Shown: positions 36,937 through 45,567 of the stretch, piece by piece
How positions within the stretch are numbered: position 1 is the first letter of the stretch
Layout of the letters: every line of letters begins with the position of its first letter
DNA from: Mesorhizobium sp. WSM3859
GTDB lineage: Bacteria > Pseudomonadota > Alphaproteobacteria > Rhizobiales > Rhizobiaceae
Assembly: GCF_002295065.1 (NCBI RefSeq)
Contig: NZ_NSGG01000002.1
Location: 124,001 to 188,000 of the forward strand
Direction of reading: 5' to 3'
DNA length: 64,000 nucleotides
The notes under the pieces: model-generated
The model's database searches: none
Told to the model about the DNA's origin: nothing
The model's input: the letters and a program-made list of their open reading frames with translations, nothing else
Translations under genes and position numbers: made by a program

Positions 36937-38430
36937 CTATTCGGCCTTGTCAACGCGCTCCAGGATCGCGCGATAACGGCTGCATACAGTGGGGTCTTGG
37001 TAGAAATCCGCTTCGGTATCGATGATCTGGTCGAGGCTCAGGCCGCGATAATGCGTCTTTACCTTCGCCAGCACGTCTTGCGCTTGCCTGATTTCGCCGA
37101 GTTCAGCATGGCAGATGATAAGACGAATGAGCGACCACGGTGGCACTGTTACCATTTTCGCGTAGCAGGCCGTTGCTTCGCGATATTGCCCGGCCGTGGT
37201 CAGTATGATGCCGCGAAAGTCATCATACCATCCGACTGCGTATGGGTCGCGGCGCTGGGCTTCGGTTATTTCAACAAGCGCCTCGCCCGGCCTATCGGTG
37301 TAGTTCAGATGAAGCGCACGGATACTGAGAATGATAGGATCATTCGGGTTGAGCGCAACCGCCCGGTCAAGGCTGATGTCAGCTTGCTTGAATTGGCGCA
37401 GGTACAAGTGAGCAAAACCGGTGGCGAGATGCCCATAGGCTTCGTCGGGGTCAAGCTGCAGTGCGGTTCTTGCGATCGCCAGTCCGGAGTGCAAAAGGTC
37501 GGTACTGTCGTAAATCCAGAAGAACTTGAGGGTTTCTACAAAGCTGAGCAAGGCATGAGCAACAGCAAACCGCGGGTCGAGCTTTACCGCCTGGCGCAGA
37601 AAGGGCTCAGCTTCGCGCACCGTATCATAGTCGTAGGTGGCTGCCAGTTGCAGCGCCCGCAAGTAAAAGTCATAGGCCGACATGTTGTCGGTCGGCCTGG
37701 CCCTGGCACGCGAGGCAATCGCGGTTCTGGCCTGTCGAGCCAGACGCGCCGCTATCATCTGGGTGATTTCGTCCTGGATCGCGAAAATGTCGTCGAGTTC
37801 CCGGTCGTAATGTTCACCCCAAATATGAGCCATTGAGGACGCATCGATCAGTTGCACGGTGACCCGCACCCGGTTGCCGATCTTGCGCACGCTGCCTTCG
37901 ACGACGTACTGGACGCCAAGTTTCTTCGCCACCTCGGCCACGTCATTCGCCTTGCCACGGAACTGGAAGGAGGAGTTCCGCGCAATGACCAGAAACTCCC
38001 TGAACTTGCCAAGCTGGGTGATGATGTCTTCGGTTATCCCGTCGCTGAAATAGTCCTGCTCCTGATCGCCGCTCATATTGTCGAAGGGAAGAACGGCGAT
38101 GGACGCTCTGGACGGTGCCGTAGCCTCCGCTATAGCCACAAAGGGCTTGGGGCCGGCATATTTATAGCCGCGGCCATGCACGGTCGCGATCATCTCGGCG
38201 GACAGCAGTTTTCGTAGCGCCGAAATGTGGACCTGCAGCGTGTTCTCCTCCACCACCATGCTGGGCCAGACCGCATCGAAAAGTTCGGTCTTGCCGATCA
38301 CCTCATCGGGCCTGTCGAGCAACATGGCGAGGATGTCGAAGGAACGTGCCGAAAGCTCCAACGGTCCCTTCGGCCCGAGCAACTGCCGTTCGGCTCGTTT
38401 CAAACGATAGTTCCCAAACTCCAGGTCCAT
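36937..38430 (-). CDS. Winged-helix/TolB-like/TPR regulator
   Basis: A 497-residue soluble protein. Residues about 1-95 are an OmpR-type winged helix without a receiver (LSARSFDILAMLLDRPDEVI to VHGRGYKYAG). Residues about 108-215 match the TolB-N-like cytoplasmic domain (SIAVLPFDNMSGDQEQDYFS, DGITEDIITQLGKF). TPR repeats fill about 250-470. Despite frequent annotation as adenylate cyclase in databases, no cyclase domain is present. ATG 38430 is chosen as the start of the winged helix. It faces a small gene at 38607 across a promoter with three TTCAGG repeats. Compare the gene at 49446. Confidence 0.88.
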   Translation of the reverse strand: MDLEFGNYRLKRAERQLLGPKGPLELSARSFDILAMLLDRPDEVIGKTELFDAVWPSMVVEENTLQVHISALRKLLSAEMIATVHGRGYKYAGPKPFVAIAEATAPSRASIAVLPFDNMSGDQEQDYFSDGITEDIITQLGKFREFLVIARNSSFQFRGKANDVAEVAKKLGVQYVVEGSVRKIGNRVRVTVQLIDASSMAHIWGEHYDRELDDIFAIQDEITQMIAARLARQARTAIASRARARPTDNMSAYDFYLRALQLAATYDYDTVREAEPFLRQAVKLDPRFAVAHALLSFVETLKFFWIYDSTDLLHSGLAIARTALQLDPDEAYGHLATGFAHLYLRQFKQADISLDRAVALNPNDPIILSIRALHLNYTDRPGEALVEITEAQRRDPYAVGWYDDFRGIILTTAGQYREATACYAKMVTVPPWSLIRLIICHAELGEIRQAQDVLAKVKTHYRGLSLDQIIDTEADFYQDPTVCSRYRAILERVDKAE

Positions 38431-38520
38431 TGGCCAAGAACCACCCTCGCGGGCAGGATAATCCAAGATGACCTTGAATGCGAACTTCAGGGTCACTGGG
38501 GACACTTCGGTTCACGCAAT

Positions 38521-38546
38521 TTCAGGGCCGTTCAGGACTCTTCAGG
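38521..38546. promoter_or_regulatory. Three 10-bp-spaced direct repeats (candidate operator)
   Basis: TTCAGG occurs at 38521, 38531 and 38541, exactly one helical turn apart, between the divergent regulator (start 38430) and small gene (start 38607). Direct repeats at about 10-11 bp are the usual target form of OmpR/PhoB-type winged helices, the domain this regulator carries. One more TTCAGG lies at 38486. Confidence 0.55.
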
Positions 38547-38606
38547 TTTAAGCCAAGGACCTGAGTGGGGAGCGGTGGCATTCTCGCGGCGTCACAGGAG
38601 GACACC

Positions 38607-38825
38607 ATGACCGGCATCTCCATCGACGCTTTTGTTAGCGCCCATCGTCTACACCTGCCACGGCTGAGGTTTCCGAGGCTGGCAATCGGCGCAGAACTCA
38701 GCGCCGTCCCCGGTCTGATATCCGATGCTTTCAAAATGGCCTACCTAGCCCCTTACAGCGGTCTCCATCGTCAGCCTCAGGTCGCGCCGGACGATGATCT
38801 CGAAGGCCGAGACCCCAGTTGGTGA
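38607..38825 (+). CDS. Small unknown protein divergent from the TolB/TPR regulator
   Basis: A 72-residue protein with a strong ribosome-binding site (AGGAGG) 6 bases before ATG 38607. Its centre reads PRLAIGAELSAVPGL then ISDAFKMAYLAPYSGL, with an acidic tail DDDLEGRDPSW. The centre aligns without gaps to the small protein at 51473, which is divergent from the SARP/TolB/TPR regulator. No signal peptide. Function unknown. Confidence 0.65.
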   Translation: MTGISIDAFVSAHRLHLPRLRFPRLAIGAELSAVPGLISDAFKMAYLAPYSGLHRQPQVAPDDDLEGRDPSW

Positions 38826-38855
38826 GCCATCAGGCAATGGCAGACCGCGAAGCTA

Positions 38856-40961
38856 TCAAAGCGCCCTGAGCCAGACCTTGTTGTCGTGGAAAGCGGCACC
38901 ACCATAGGGTGCGGGCGCGTCGGCGCCGGTCAGCACGTTGATGCCCTCGCCGCGCTCATGCGCGCTGTTCGGCCAGATGCCTTCGGCGATCACCACGCCG
39001 CGCTTGACGCCGTCGAAGAGCCTTGCGTGCAGCACGAGGTCGCCGCGGCGGTTGCCGACCTCGACGCGGCCGCCATCCTCGATGCCGAGCGCCGCGGCGT
39101 CGTCGGGGTGGAGCAGCAGTTCCGGCCTGCCTTCCTTGGCCTTCGACACCGGCGTCTCGGCAAAGGTCGAGTTCAGGAAATTGCGCGCCGGCGAGGTCGT
39201 CAGCCGGAATGGATGCTCTTCGTCCGCCACCTCGATCAGATCGACATGGTCGGGGAATTCCGGCAGCCGCTCGACCGGGCCGAACAGGCCCATGCTTTTC
39301 GGCGGCCGGTTGGGGGCCGACTGCCCGGTCCAGTTGGGCCGGAAGTGGAACTTCTTGTCGGCATGGCCGAAGCCGTTGATGAAATGCGCGTCGTCGAAGT
39401 CGGGCTGCAGGTCGACCCACTTCTCAGCCTTCAAACTGTCGAAGCTGCCGAGGCCGCGCTTGCCGAGGATGATGTCGATGTGCTCGCGCTCGGTCAGGCC
39501 GAAACCCGGACGGTCGCCGACGCCCAGCCGCTTGCCGAGCTCCTCATTGACATAGTGGTTGGTGCGCGGCCCTTCCGGCGGCTCGATCAGCTTGGGGCCG
39601 AGCGTGATGTGCTGGTTGCCGCCGCCCTTGTAGATGTCGTCATGCTCCAGAAACATCGTCGCCGGCAGCACGACGTCGGCGAGCTTGGCCGTATCGGTCA
39701 TGAACTGCTCGTGCACGCAGGTGAACAGGTCCTCGCGCAGAAAACCCTGTTTCACCAGCCGCTGCTCCGGCGCGACATTGGCCGGATTGGTGTTCTGGAT
39801 CAGCATCGCCGTCACCGGCGGGCCGCCATAGAGCGCGTCCTCGGCACCCGTGAGCACCGGGCCGATGCGCGAATGGTCGAGATAGCGGATGTTCGGGTCG
39901 CGCATCGCAGCGCCTTCGAGCACGTCCTGGTTCAGTTTGAAGATGCCCGAATTGGAATGGAAGGCGCCGCCGCCCTCATACTGCCAGGCGCCGGTGACGG
40001 CGGCGATCGAGGACGCGGCATGCATGTTGATCGAGCCGTTGCGCTGGCGCGCGAAGCCATAGCCGAGGCGGAAGTAAGTTTTCTTCGTCGTGCCGACGAG
40101 TTGCGCGAAAGCCTCGATCTCGGCGACGGAGAGCCCGGTGATGGCGGCCGCCCATTCCGGCGTACGCGTGCGCAGATGTTCTTCGAGCCCGCGCGGATCG
40201 TCGGTGTGTTTTTCCAGATAGGCGCGGTCGGCCATGCCGTCGCGGAACAAGACATGCATGACCGCGCAGGCGAGCGCGCCGTCGGTGCCGGGCTTCAGCA
40301 CAAGGCCGAGATCGGCCTGCTTCATCGTGGCGTTGTCATAGATGTCGATGACGACGATCTTCGCGCCGCGTTCTTTCCTCGCCCTCGTCGCATGGGTCAT
40401 GACGTTGACCTGGGTGAACGCGGCATTGGTGCCCCAGATCACCACGCAATCGGCCTTCGCCATCTCGCGCGGGTCGGGACCGTGCAAGGCGCCCGCGCCC
40501 ATCATCCAGCCGGTCCAGGCGAGATTGGTGCAGATCGAGCCGAAGAAGCCCGAATATTTCTTCGCATGCCGCAGCCGGTGGATGCCGTCGCGCTGCACTA
40601 GCCCCATCGTGCCGGCGTAGAAATAGGGCCAGACGGTTTCCGAGCCGTATTTCTCCTCCGCCGCGATGAATTTTTCCGCCACGAGGTCGAGCGCCGCTTC
40701 CCAGCTCGCTTCCTTCCACGCGCCCTCACCCTTGGCGCCGGCGCGCGCCAGCGGCTTCAGCAGCCGGTCGGGATGATGGACGCGGTCGGCATAGCGCGCG
40801 ACCTTGGCGCAGACGACGCCGGCCGTATAGCTGTTCGCCTTGGCGCCATGCACGCGGCCGATGCGGTTGTTGTCGAGCAGCTCGACCTCGAGCGCGCAGG
40901 TGGAAGGGCAATCGTGCGGACAGGCCGAATGGCCGATCCGAAGCTTGGCGTGCTGGTTCAT
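38856..40961 (-). CDS. Molybdopterin-dependent oxidoreductase
   Basis: A 701-residue enzyme of the DMSO-reductase family. It begins with a [4Fe-4S] motif C-x3-C-x3-C (CPHDCPSTC) and a fourth Cys in GVVCAKVARYADRV, and carries the bis-MGD domains (WGTNAAFTQVNV, VLPATMFLEHDD) and a C-terminal MopB-binding barrel. No signal peptide is seen, so it is cytoplasmic. The substrate is unknown; similar enzymes are often labelled formate-dehydrogenase- or BisC-like. moaE/moaD at the window's far end make the cofactor. Confidence 0.92.
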   Translation of the reverse strand: MNQHAKLRIGHSACPHDCPSTCALEVELLDNNRIGRVHGAKANSYTAGVVCAKVARYADRVHHPDRLLKPLARAGAKGEGAWKEASWEAALDLVAEKFIAAEEKYGSETVWPYFYAGTMGLVQRDGIHRLRHAKKYSGFFGSICTNLAWTGWMMGAGALHGPDPREMAKADCVVIWGTNAAFTQVNVMTHATRARKERGAKIVVIDIYDNATMKQADLGLVLKPGTDGALACAVMHVLFRDGMADRAYLEKHTDDPRGLEEHLRTRTPEWAAAITGLSVAEIEAFAQLVGTTKKTYFRLGYGFARQRNGSINMHAASSIAAVTGAWQYEGGGAFHSNSGIFKLNQDVLEGAAMRDPNIRYLDHSRIGPVLTGAEDALYGGPPVTAMLIQNTNPANVAPEQRLVKQGFLREDLFTCVHEQFMTDTAKLADVVLPATMFLEHDDIYKGGGNQHITLGPKLIEPPEGPRTNHYVNEELGKRLGVGDRPGFGLTEREHIDIILGKRGLGSFDSLKAEKWVDLQPDFDDAHFINGFGHADKKFHFRPNWTGQSAPNRPPKSMGLFGPVERLPEFPDHVDLIEVADEEHPFRLTTSPARNFLNSTFAETPVSKAKEGRPELLLHPDDAAALGIEDGGRVEVGNRRGDLVLHARLFDGVKRGVVIAEGIWPNSAHERGEGINVLTGADAPAPYGGAAFHDNKVWLRAL

Positions 40962-41013
40962 GGCGCGTGTGTAGCGGGTTTTGGGGGAGAGGTGTAGGGC
41001 CAGATGGGGCTAC

Positions 41014-41161
41014 CCCTTCTCCCCTTGTGGGAGAAGGTGGATCGGCGCGCAGCGCCGAGACGGATGAGGGGTGTTCCAGCGGAGTGAGACGCTGGCATTC
41101 CCTGGAGCACCCCTCATCCGGCCGCTTCGCGGCCACCTTCTCCCACAAGGGGAGAAGGGGG
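41014..41161. repeat. Palindromic repeat, family B copy 2
   Basis: A 148-base element almost identical to the one at 20801, including the CGGATGAGGGGTGTTCCAGC core and inverted CTCCCCTTGTGGGAGAAGG ends. It lies between the oxidoreductase and ABC-F genes and its right end nearly touches the ABC-F stop codon. Confidence 0.88.
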
Positions 41162-41163
41162 AG

Positions 41164-43041
41164 CTACTCCGCGATCCCTTCCTCGTATTCCGCCGACATG
41201 ATCAGCCACTTATCCTCGTTTTGCGCCAGCGTATGCGCCAGTTGCGAGCGCTCTTTGGCCAGACGCGTCGCGGTGGACGGATCCTTTTCGTAGATCGCCG
41301 GATTGGCGAGTTCGTCCTCGATCAGGTCGATGCGCTTGCGCATGCGGTCCATCAACGCCTCGGTGGCGCGGATTTCCTTCGCCAGCGGTTCGAGCGCCGC
41401 ACGACGCTGGGCGGCCTCGCGGCGACGGTCGGCCTTGGAGGCCTTGTCGGTCTCCTTCTGCTCGCGGCGGTTGGACGAGACGCCGGTGACCAGTGTTTTG
41501 TAATCCTCGAGGTCGCCGTCATAGGGATTGACCGCGCCGTCCTTGACCAGCCATAGCCGGTCGGCTGTCGCCTCCAGAAGATGCCGATCGTGCGAGATCA
41601 GGATCACGGCGCCCGGGAAATCGTTCAGCGCATGGATCAGCGATTCACGGCTGTCGATGTCGAGATGGTTGGTCGGCTCGTCGAGGATGAAAAGGTTCGG
41701 GCCCTCGAACGCCGATAGCCCCATCAGCAGTCGCGCCTTCTCGCCGCCGGAAAGATCTTTCGCCGCTGTGTTCATCTTCTCGGTCGACAGGCCGAACTGG
41801 GCGACGCGGGCGCGCACCTTGGCTTCCGGCGCATCCGGCATCAGCCGGCGCACATGCTCATAGGCGCTTTCCTCGGGACGCAAATCGTCAAGCTGGTGCT
41901 GGGCGAAGATCGCCACCTTCAGCCCGGGCGCAACCGTCACCGAGCCGGTCTCGGCCTTCAGCCGGCCGGCCAGCAGCTTGGCGAAGGTCGACTTGCCGTT
42001 GCCGTTGGCGCCGAGCAGAGCGATGCGATCGTCGGCATCGATGCGCAGCGTCATCTTCTTCAGGATCGGGTTGCCTTCGGTATAGCCGACATTGACGCCG
42101 TTCAGCGCCACGATCGGCGAAGCGACCGTCTTGACCGGCTCGGGGAAGGAGAACGGCCGCACCGTGTCGTTCACCACAGCGGCGATCGGCTTCAGCTTCT
42201 CCAGCGCCTTCAGGCGAGACTGCGCCTGCCTTGCCTTGGAAGCCTTGGCGCGAAAACGCTCAACGAAGGATTCCATATGCTTGCGCTGCGCTTCCTGCTT
42301 GACGCGGCTCTTTTCCTGCAGCTCGCGCTGTTCGCTCAGCTGGCGCTCGAACTGGTCGTAACCGCCGCGCCAGAAGGTCAGCTTCTTCTGCTCGAGATGG
42401 ACGATCGAATTGACGGCGCGGTTCAGCAGGTCGCGGTCGTGCGAGATCAGCAAAACCGTGTGCGGATACTTCGAGACGTAGTTCTCAAGCCACAACGTGC
42501 CTTCGAGATCGAGATAATTGGTCGGCTCGTCGAGCAGCAAAAGGTCGGGCTCGGAGAACAGCACGGCGGCCAAAGCCACGCGCATGCGCCAGCCGCCGGA
42601 GAAGGAGGAAGCCGGCCGCCGCTGCGCGGTGTCGTCGAACCCAAGGCCTGCCAGGATCGTGGCGGCGCGGGATTCTGCCGAATGCGCGTCGATGTCGGCG
42701 AGCCTGGTGTGGATCTCGGCTATGCGATGCGGATCGGTTGCGGTCTTCTCTTCTTCCAGCAGAGCCTGGCGCTCGACATCGGCTTTCAGGACGATCTCGA
42801 TCAACGGCTCCTCAGTGGCAGGCGCCTCCTGCGCCACTTGACCGATGCGGGTGTTTTTCGGCAGGCTGATCGAGCCGGTCTCGGACGGGAAATCGCCGGT
42901 GATCGCCTTGAACAGCGTGGTCTTGCCGGTGCCGTTGCGGCCGACAAGGCCGGCCTTGGTGCCGGCCGGCAAGGTCAGCGAGGCATGATCGAGAAGCAGC
43001 CGCCCCGCCATGCGCAGCGTAAGGTCGTTGATGATAAGCAT
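41164..43041 (-). CDS. ABC-F family ATPase (Uup/YheS-like)
   Basis: A 625-residue soluble protein with two ABC domains and no membrane segments. First domain: GRNGTGKTT, FSGGWRMR, LLLLDEPTNYLDLEG. Second domain: GANGNGKST, LSGGEKAR, LFILDEPTNHLDID. A charged linker (QRKHMESFVERFRAKASKA) joins them and a coiled-coil tail ends the protein. ABC-F proteins act on the ribosome or in DNA metabolism rather than in transport. ATG 43041 starts the first domain; the longer frame is non-coding. Confidence 0.93.
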   Translation of the reverse strand: MLIINDLTLRMAGRLLLDHASLTLPAGTKAGLVGRNGTGKTTLFKAITGDFPSETGSISLPKNTRIGQVAQEAPATEEPLIEIVLKADVERQALLEEEKTATDPHRIAEIHTRLADIDAHSAESRAATILAGLGFDDTAQRRPASSFSGGWRMRVALAAVLFSEPDLLLLDEPTNYLDLEGTLWLENYVSKYPHTVLLISHDRDLLNRAVNSIVHLEQKKLTFWRGGYDQFERQLSEQRELQEKSRVKQEAQRKHMESFVERFRAKASKARQAQSRLKALEKLKPIAAVVNDTVRPFSFPEPVKTVASPIVALNGVNVGYTEGNPILKKMTLRIDADDRIALLGANGNGKSTFAKLLAGRLKAETGSVTVAPGLKVAIFAQHQLDDLRPEESAYEHVRRLMPDAPEAKVRARVAQFGLSTEKMNTAAKDLSGGEKARLLMGLSAFEGPNLFILDEPTNHLDIDSRESLIHALNDFPGAVILISHDRHLLEATADRLWLVKDGAVNPYDGDLEDYKTLVTGVSSNRREQKETDKASKADRRREAAQRRAALEPLAKEIRATEALMDRMRKRIDLIEDELANPAIYEKDPSTATRLAKERSQLAHTLAQNEDKWLIMSAEYEEGIAE

Positions 43042-43176
43042 AGCTGCGCTTTTGCACGGGAGATCGGCGCTTCGCAAGAGCCAGCGCCTGGAGGAGCTCG
43101 ACATGTGCGGCCGCGGACCGGTCGTTAAAAGCCCGACGGATTGGAACCAGTCGCCGGCCAAAGCGTTGGGAAGCCC

Positions 43177-43598
43177 GTGATCCGCTATCTCGCCCTCGCC
43201 TTCATCTTCTTCCAGGTCGCCACGACAACCGCACTGGCGACGCAGGTGGTTCTGTTCGAGAGCGAGACTGCTCCAATTGCTCTTCCAGTTGAAGCGACGA
43301 GCGGGGCAACGACACAGCCTATCTCCCCCCTTGTGGGGCGCGCGACGGAACACCTGCTGATCCAGATCGACAGTGGAAAACAACCCGGCCGTCGCCCATG
43401 AATGACTGAGAGGCTGGTTGGGCAGCGCTCCCCACCGCCGGACCAATATGTCTCGCAATGCGTCCAGGTTTCGCCCGCGACCAACCCGCCCTGCAATGGC
43501 CAGAACGCATGCAGCATGATGATCGACGAGATCAAGCGCGGCTGCGCCATATCGGCAATGACAATCTGCCGGCCTTCTGTTCCGCCTACAAGGGCTGA
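43177..43598 (+). pseudogene. Decayed secreted-protein gene
   Basis: GTG 43177 (GGGAAG upstream) opens a signal-peptide-like MIRYLALAFIFFQVATTTALA. The frame runs into a fragment of a family A palindrome (43321-43342) and stops at 43401. Downstream, PCNGQNACSMMIDEIKRGCA at about 43490-43550 continues only after a one-base shift as IGNDNLPAFCSAYKG to a stop at 43598. The Cys-rich C-terminal part and signal peptide fit one ancestral small exported protein broken by repeat insertion and frameshift. This is inference from reading frames alone. Confidence 0.4.
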
Positions 43599-43889
43599 GC
43601 CGCGCGCCCGCCCAGCCGCAAGCCCGAGGCGATCAACATTTCCGGGCGGAAGATCAATCCGGCGCAGCTAGACAACCGCAAGTTTGCCTTGTGCTCAATA
43701 TTGATGCTGCGATCGACGATACCACCAAAAAAGGACAGCAAAATCTTCCGGGCCGAGCATGATGCTTGTCAAAAATTGATTTCAGTTTTTATCGCATACC
43801 TGCGACCTTGCGGACGCGCCGTGAGTCGTGAGTGGGCGCCAACGATAACTTGGTCCAAGCATTGGCCCTTGGAATGTCAGGAGCTCACG

Positions 43890-44084
43890 ATGGGCGAAGC
43901 GGTCAACGATCTGCGAACGCTGAGATATGTGGCGGAGATCGCGCGCAGGCTGGCAAAGATGCTCTCGCGCACGCGCTACCAGATGCTCGTCTATTTTCTT
44001 GAAATGACAGCCGTGGAGGCGGACAGCCTCGCCGCCGAGCAGGATCGCGACCGCCACGACGAGAGCAAGTCGCCCCGCAACTGA
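43890..44084 (+). CDS. Small helical protein of unknown function
   Basis: A 64-residue protein from ATG 43890 with AGGAG 6 bases upstream: an amphipathic helix (VNDLRTLRYVAEIARRLAKM) and a hydrophobic YQMLVYFLEM, then a charged tail. The longer frame to 43689 has no start site. Function unknown. Confidence 0.6.
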   Translation: MGEAVNDLRTLRYVAEIARRLAKMLSRTRYQMLVYFLEMTAVEADSLAAEQDRDRHDESKSPRN

Positions 44085-44184
44085 TGCCGGGTGCCCGTCG
44101 CGTTGGCGGAAACCACTTTTCCGGAATTGCTTGAAGCGCGTCGCGCTGAAACGAATTCAGGCGAGCCGCTGTCAGTCTTCGTTT

Positions 44185-44237
44185 GACGCATGTGGTTGTC
44201 CCAGAACCGCTGCGCGCTTCCGCGCGGCTTGCATCAA
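44185..44237. repeat. Mosaic palindrome, family C copy
   Basis: An imperfect palindrome around CCCAGAACCGCTGCGCGCTTC, related to copies at 53831 and 63385. It ends over the stop codon of the minus-strand gene at 44234. Confidence 0.6.
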
Positions 44238-44524
44238 TTGCCTTTTTTCTCCAGGCCGCCCATGCGGTCGAGGATGGCGAGGCATTTCAGCCGCCGCGCC
44301 TCGATGACCACGCGGTCCTCATGCTCGAGAATGGCGCGCTCGAAGTCGTCGAGCGCGCCGAGCGCGGCGTGCAGATCGGCGGAGAGCCGTCCCAAGGAAA
44401 ACAGCACGCGTCGCGCTTCGACCCCCTCGGCCGCGCCGACGGACACCTGTCCGGCCACGCGGCGACGCAATGTGCCGAGAGCAGTCCGTCGGCCGCGCCA
44501 TGAGGATGGCGCGGCGTCATTCAT
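44234..44524 (-). CDS. Small hypothetical protein
   Basis: A 96-residue protein whose C-terminal half is a clear helix (ADLHAALGALDDFERAILEH, then EARRLKCLAILDRMGGLEKK). It is 27 bases downstream of the MucR-family gene on the same strand. The N-terminus is Arg-rich and the start is uncertain (ATG 44524 or GTG 44539). Function unknown. Confidence 0.5.
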   Translation of the reverse strand: MNDAAPSSWRGRRTALGTLRRRVAGQVSVGAAEGVEARRVLFSLGRLSADLHAALGALDDFERAILEHEDRVVIEARRLKCLAILDRMGGLEKKGN

Positions 44525-44551
44525 TGCCTCAGGCAGCACCTCGGTCCGGCC

Positions 44552-45004
44552 TCACGCCTTGCCCTTGCGCTTGCCCTTGCCCGCATCACCGCCGGCCGGC
44601 TTGCGGCCGAGGCCGGAAGATTTGGCCAGCGCCGAGCGGGTCGCCGAATAGCTGGGCGCCACCATCGGATAATCCGCAGGCAGGCTCCATTTGGCGCGGT
44701 ATTCGTCCGGCGTCAGGCCGTGATCAGTCGCCAGGTGGCGTTTCAACGACTTGAACTTCTTTCCGTCCTCAAGGCAGATGATGTGATCCGGGAAGACCGA
44801 ACGCTTCGGGTTGACGGCAGGCGTCAGCGCCACCGCCTCCTTGACAACGCTGCCGCCGGAGAGCTTGCGCACTGACGCGCTGACGCTGGCGATCAGATCA
44901 GGCAGGCCGGAAGCAGGGAGCGGATTGTTGCCGACATAGGCGGAGACAATGTCGGCGGTCAGTTCGATTGCAGTCTTATCGTCGATGTTGGACAATTTTT
45001 TCAC
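44552..45004 (-). CDS. MucR/Ros-family zinc-finger transcriptional regulator
   Basis: A 150-residue regulator with the Ros/MucR C2H2-type zinc finger (IICLEDGKKFKSLKRHLATD, then HGLTPDEYRAKWSLP) and a conserved N-terminal oligomerisation region (ELTADIVSAYVGNN). The C-terminal tail is Lys/Gly-rich. MucR proteins bind AT-rich promoters as H-NS-like silencers and control exopolysaccharide, motility and symbiosis genes in rhizobia. Autoregulation through the AT-richer upstream region is expected but not shown. Confidence 0.93.
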   Translation of the reverse strand: MKKLSNIDDKTAIELTADIVSAYVGNNPLPASGLPDLIASVSASVRKLSGGSVVKEAVALTPAVNPKRSVFPDHIICLEDGKKFKSLKRHLATDHGLTPDEYRAKWSLPADYPMVAPSYSATRSALAKSSGLGRKPAGGDAGKGKRKGKA

Positions 45005-45345
45005 CTTCTGCCGGCCCTCAAATCGCCAGCTCGTTTTTAAGACTTTTGTCGGTGTATCGAATTGGACAAGCCCCCCAACGGACCGTCCAGAGTCAGTAAA
45101 GCTACGCGACTCAATACCGGGTTATGTTTCTACGCGGGCTGCAAACGCGCAAGTTAGGATTTCTAATAGCTATAACAGATGCTTTATAGCACCGGCGGTC
45201 TGGCTGGATAGGTAAAACCTACGGTAGCACTCGGTCGGCCAAGCAAGTTGCTGAAAAATCGAAGTTCAGGCCAAGTTCGGCCACGGTAACGATAATCTGC
45301 CTGGGTATCGACCGTTCGGGCTTCGGTGGCGCCAGGGCAAATCGC
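45005..45345. other. AT-richer region upstream of the MucR-family gene
   Basis: About 340 bases with stretches such as TTTCTAATAGCTATAACAGA and no supported gene. It should contain the MucR promoter; MucR-type proteins prefer such AT-rich DNA. It also holds the 3' flank of the gene at 45346. Confidence 0.45.
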
Positions 45346-45567
45346 TCATTTGACGGCGACGCCGCGCCTGATATCCGCCGAAGGGCTGTCCGCCAGGATT
45401 TCCAGCACGCGTTTCCAGCGCGCGCAGCGGCCAAAGTCCTTTTGCTCGATAGCCTTTTCCGCCTTCATGGCCGCATAGAGCGCCGCTTCCGCGCCAAATT
45501 CCTTGACCAGCCAGTGCGCCTCCTGTCTGGCGCGGCGTTCGTCCTCGTCAGCGGGCATTCTGGACAT
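45346..45567 (-). CDS. Small hypothetical protein downstream of the DMT exporter
   Basis: About 73 residues from ATG 45567 (45558 is also possible): a charged, helical protein (ARQEAHWLVKEFGAEAALYA, MKAEKAIEQKDFGRCARWKR). Its start overlaps the end of the exporter gene, so it is likely in the same operon. Function unknown. Confidence 0.6.
   Translation of the reverse strand: MSRMPADEDERRARQEAHWLVKEFGAEAALYAAMKAEKAIEQKDFGRCARWKRVLEILADSPSADIRRGVAVK

Noticed and set aside
33972..36953. A 993-codon open frame on the minus strand
   Set aside because: It is wholly antisense to the Sel1-repeat gene, has no family features, and such long antisense frames are common in high-GC DNA.
36937..38430. 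Adenylate cyclase
   Set aside because: Proteins of this type are often labelled so, but no cyclase catalytic domain is present; only winged-helix, TolB-like and TPR regions are seen.
38886..40601. A 571-codon plus-strand frame
   Set aside because: It is antisense to the molybdopterin oxidoreductase and has no recognisable domain.
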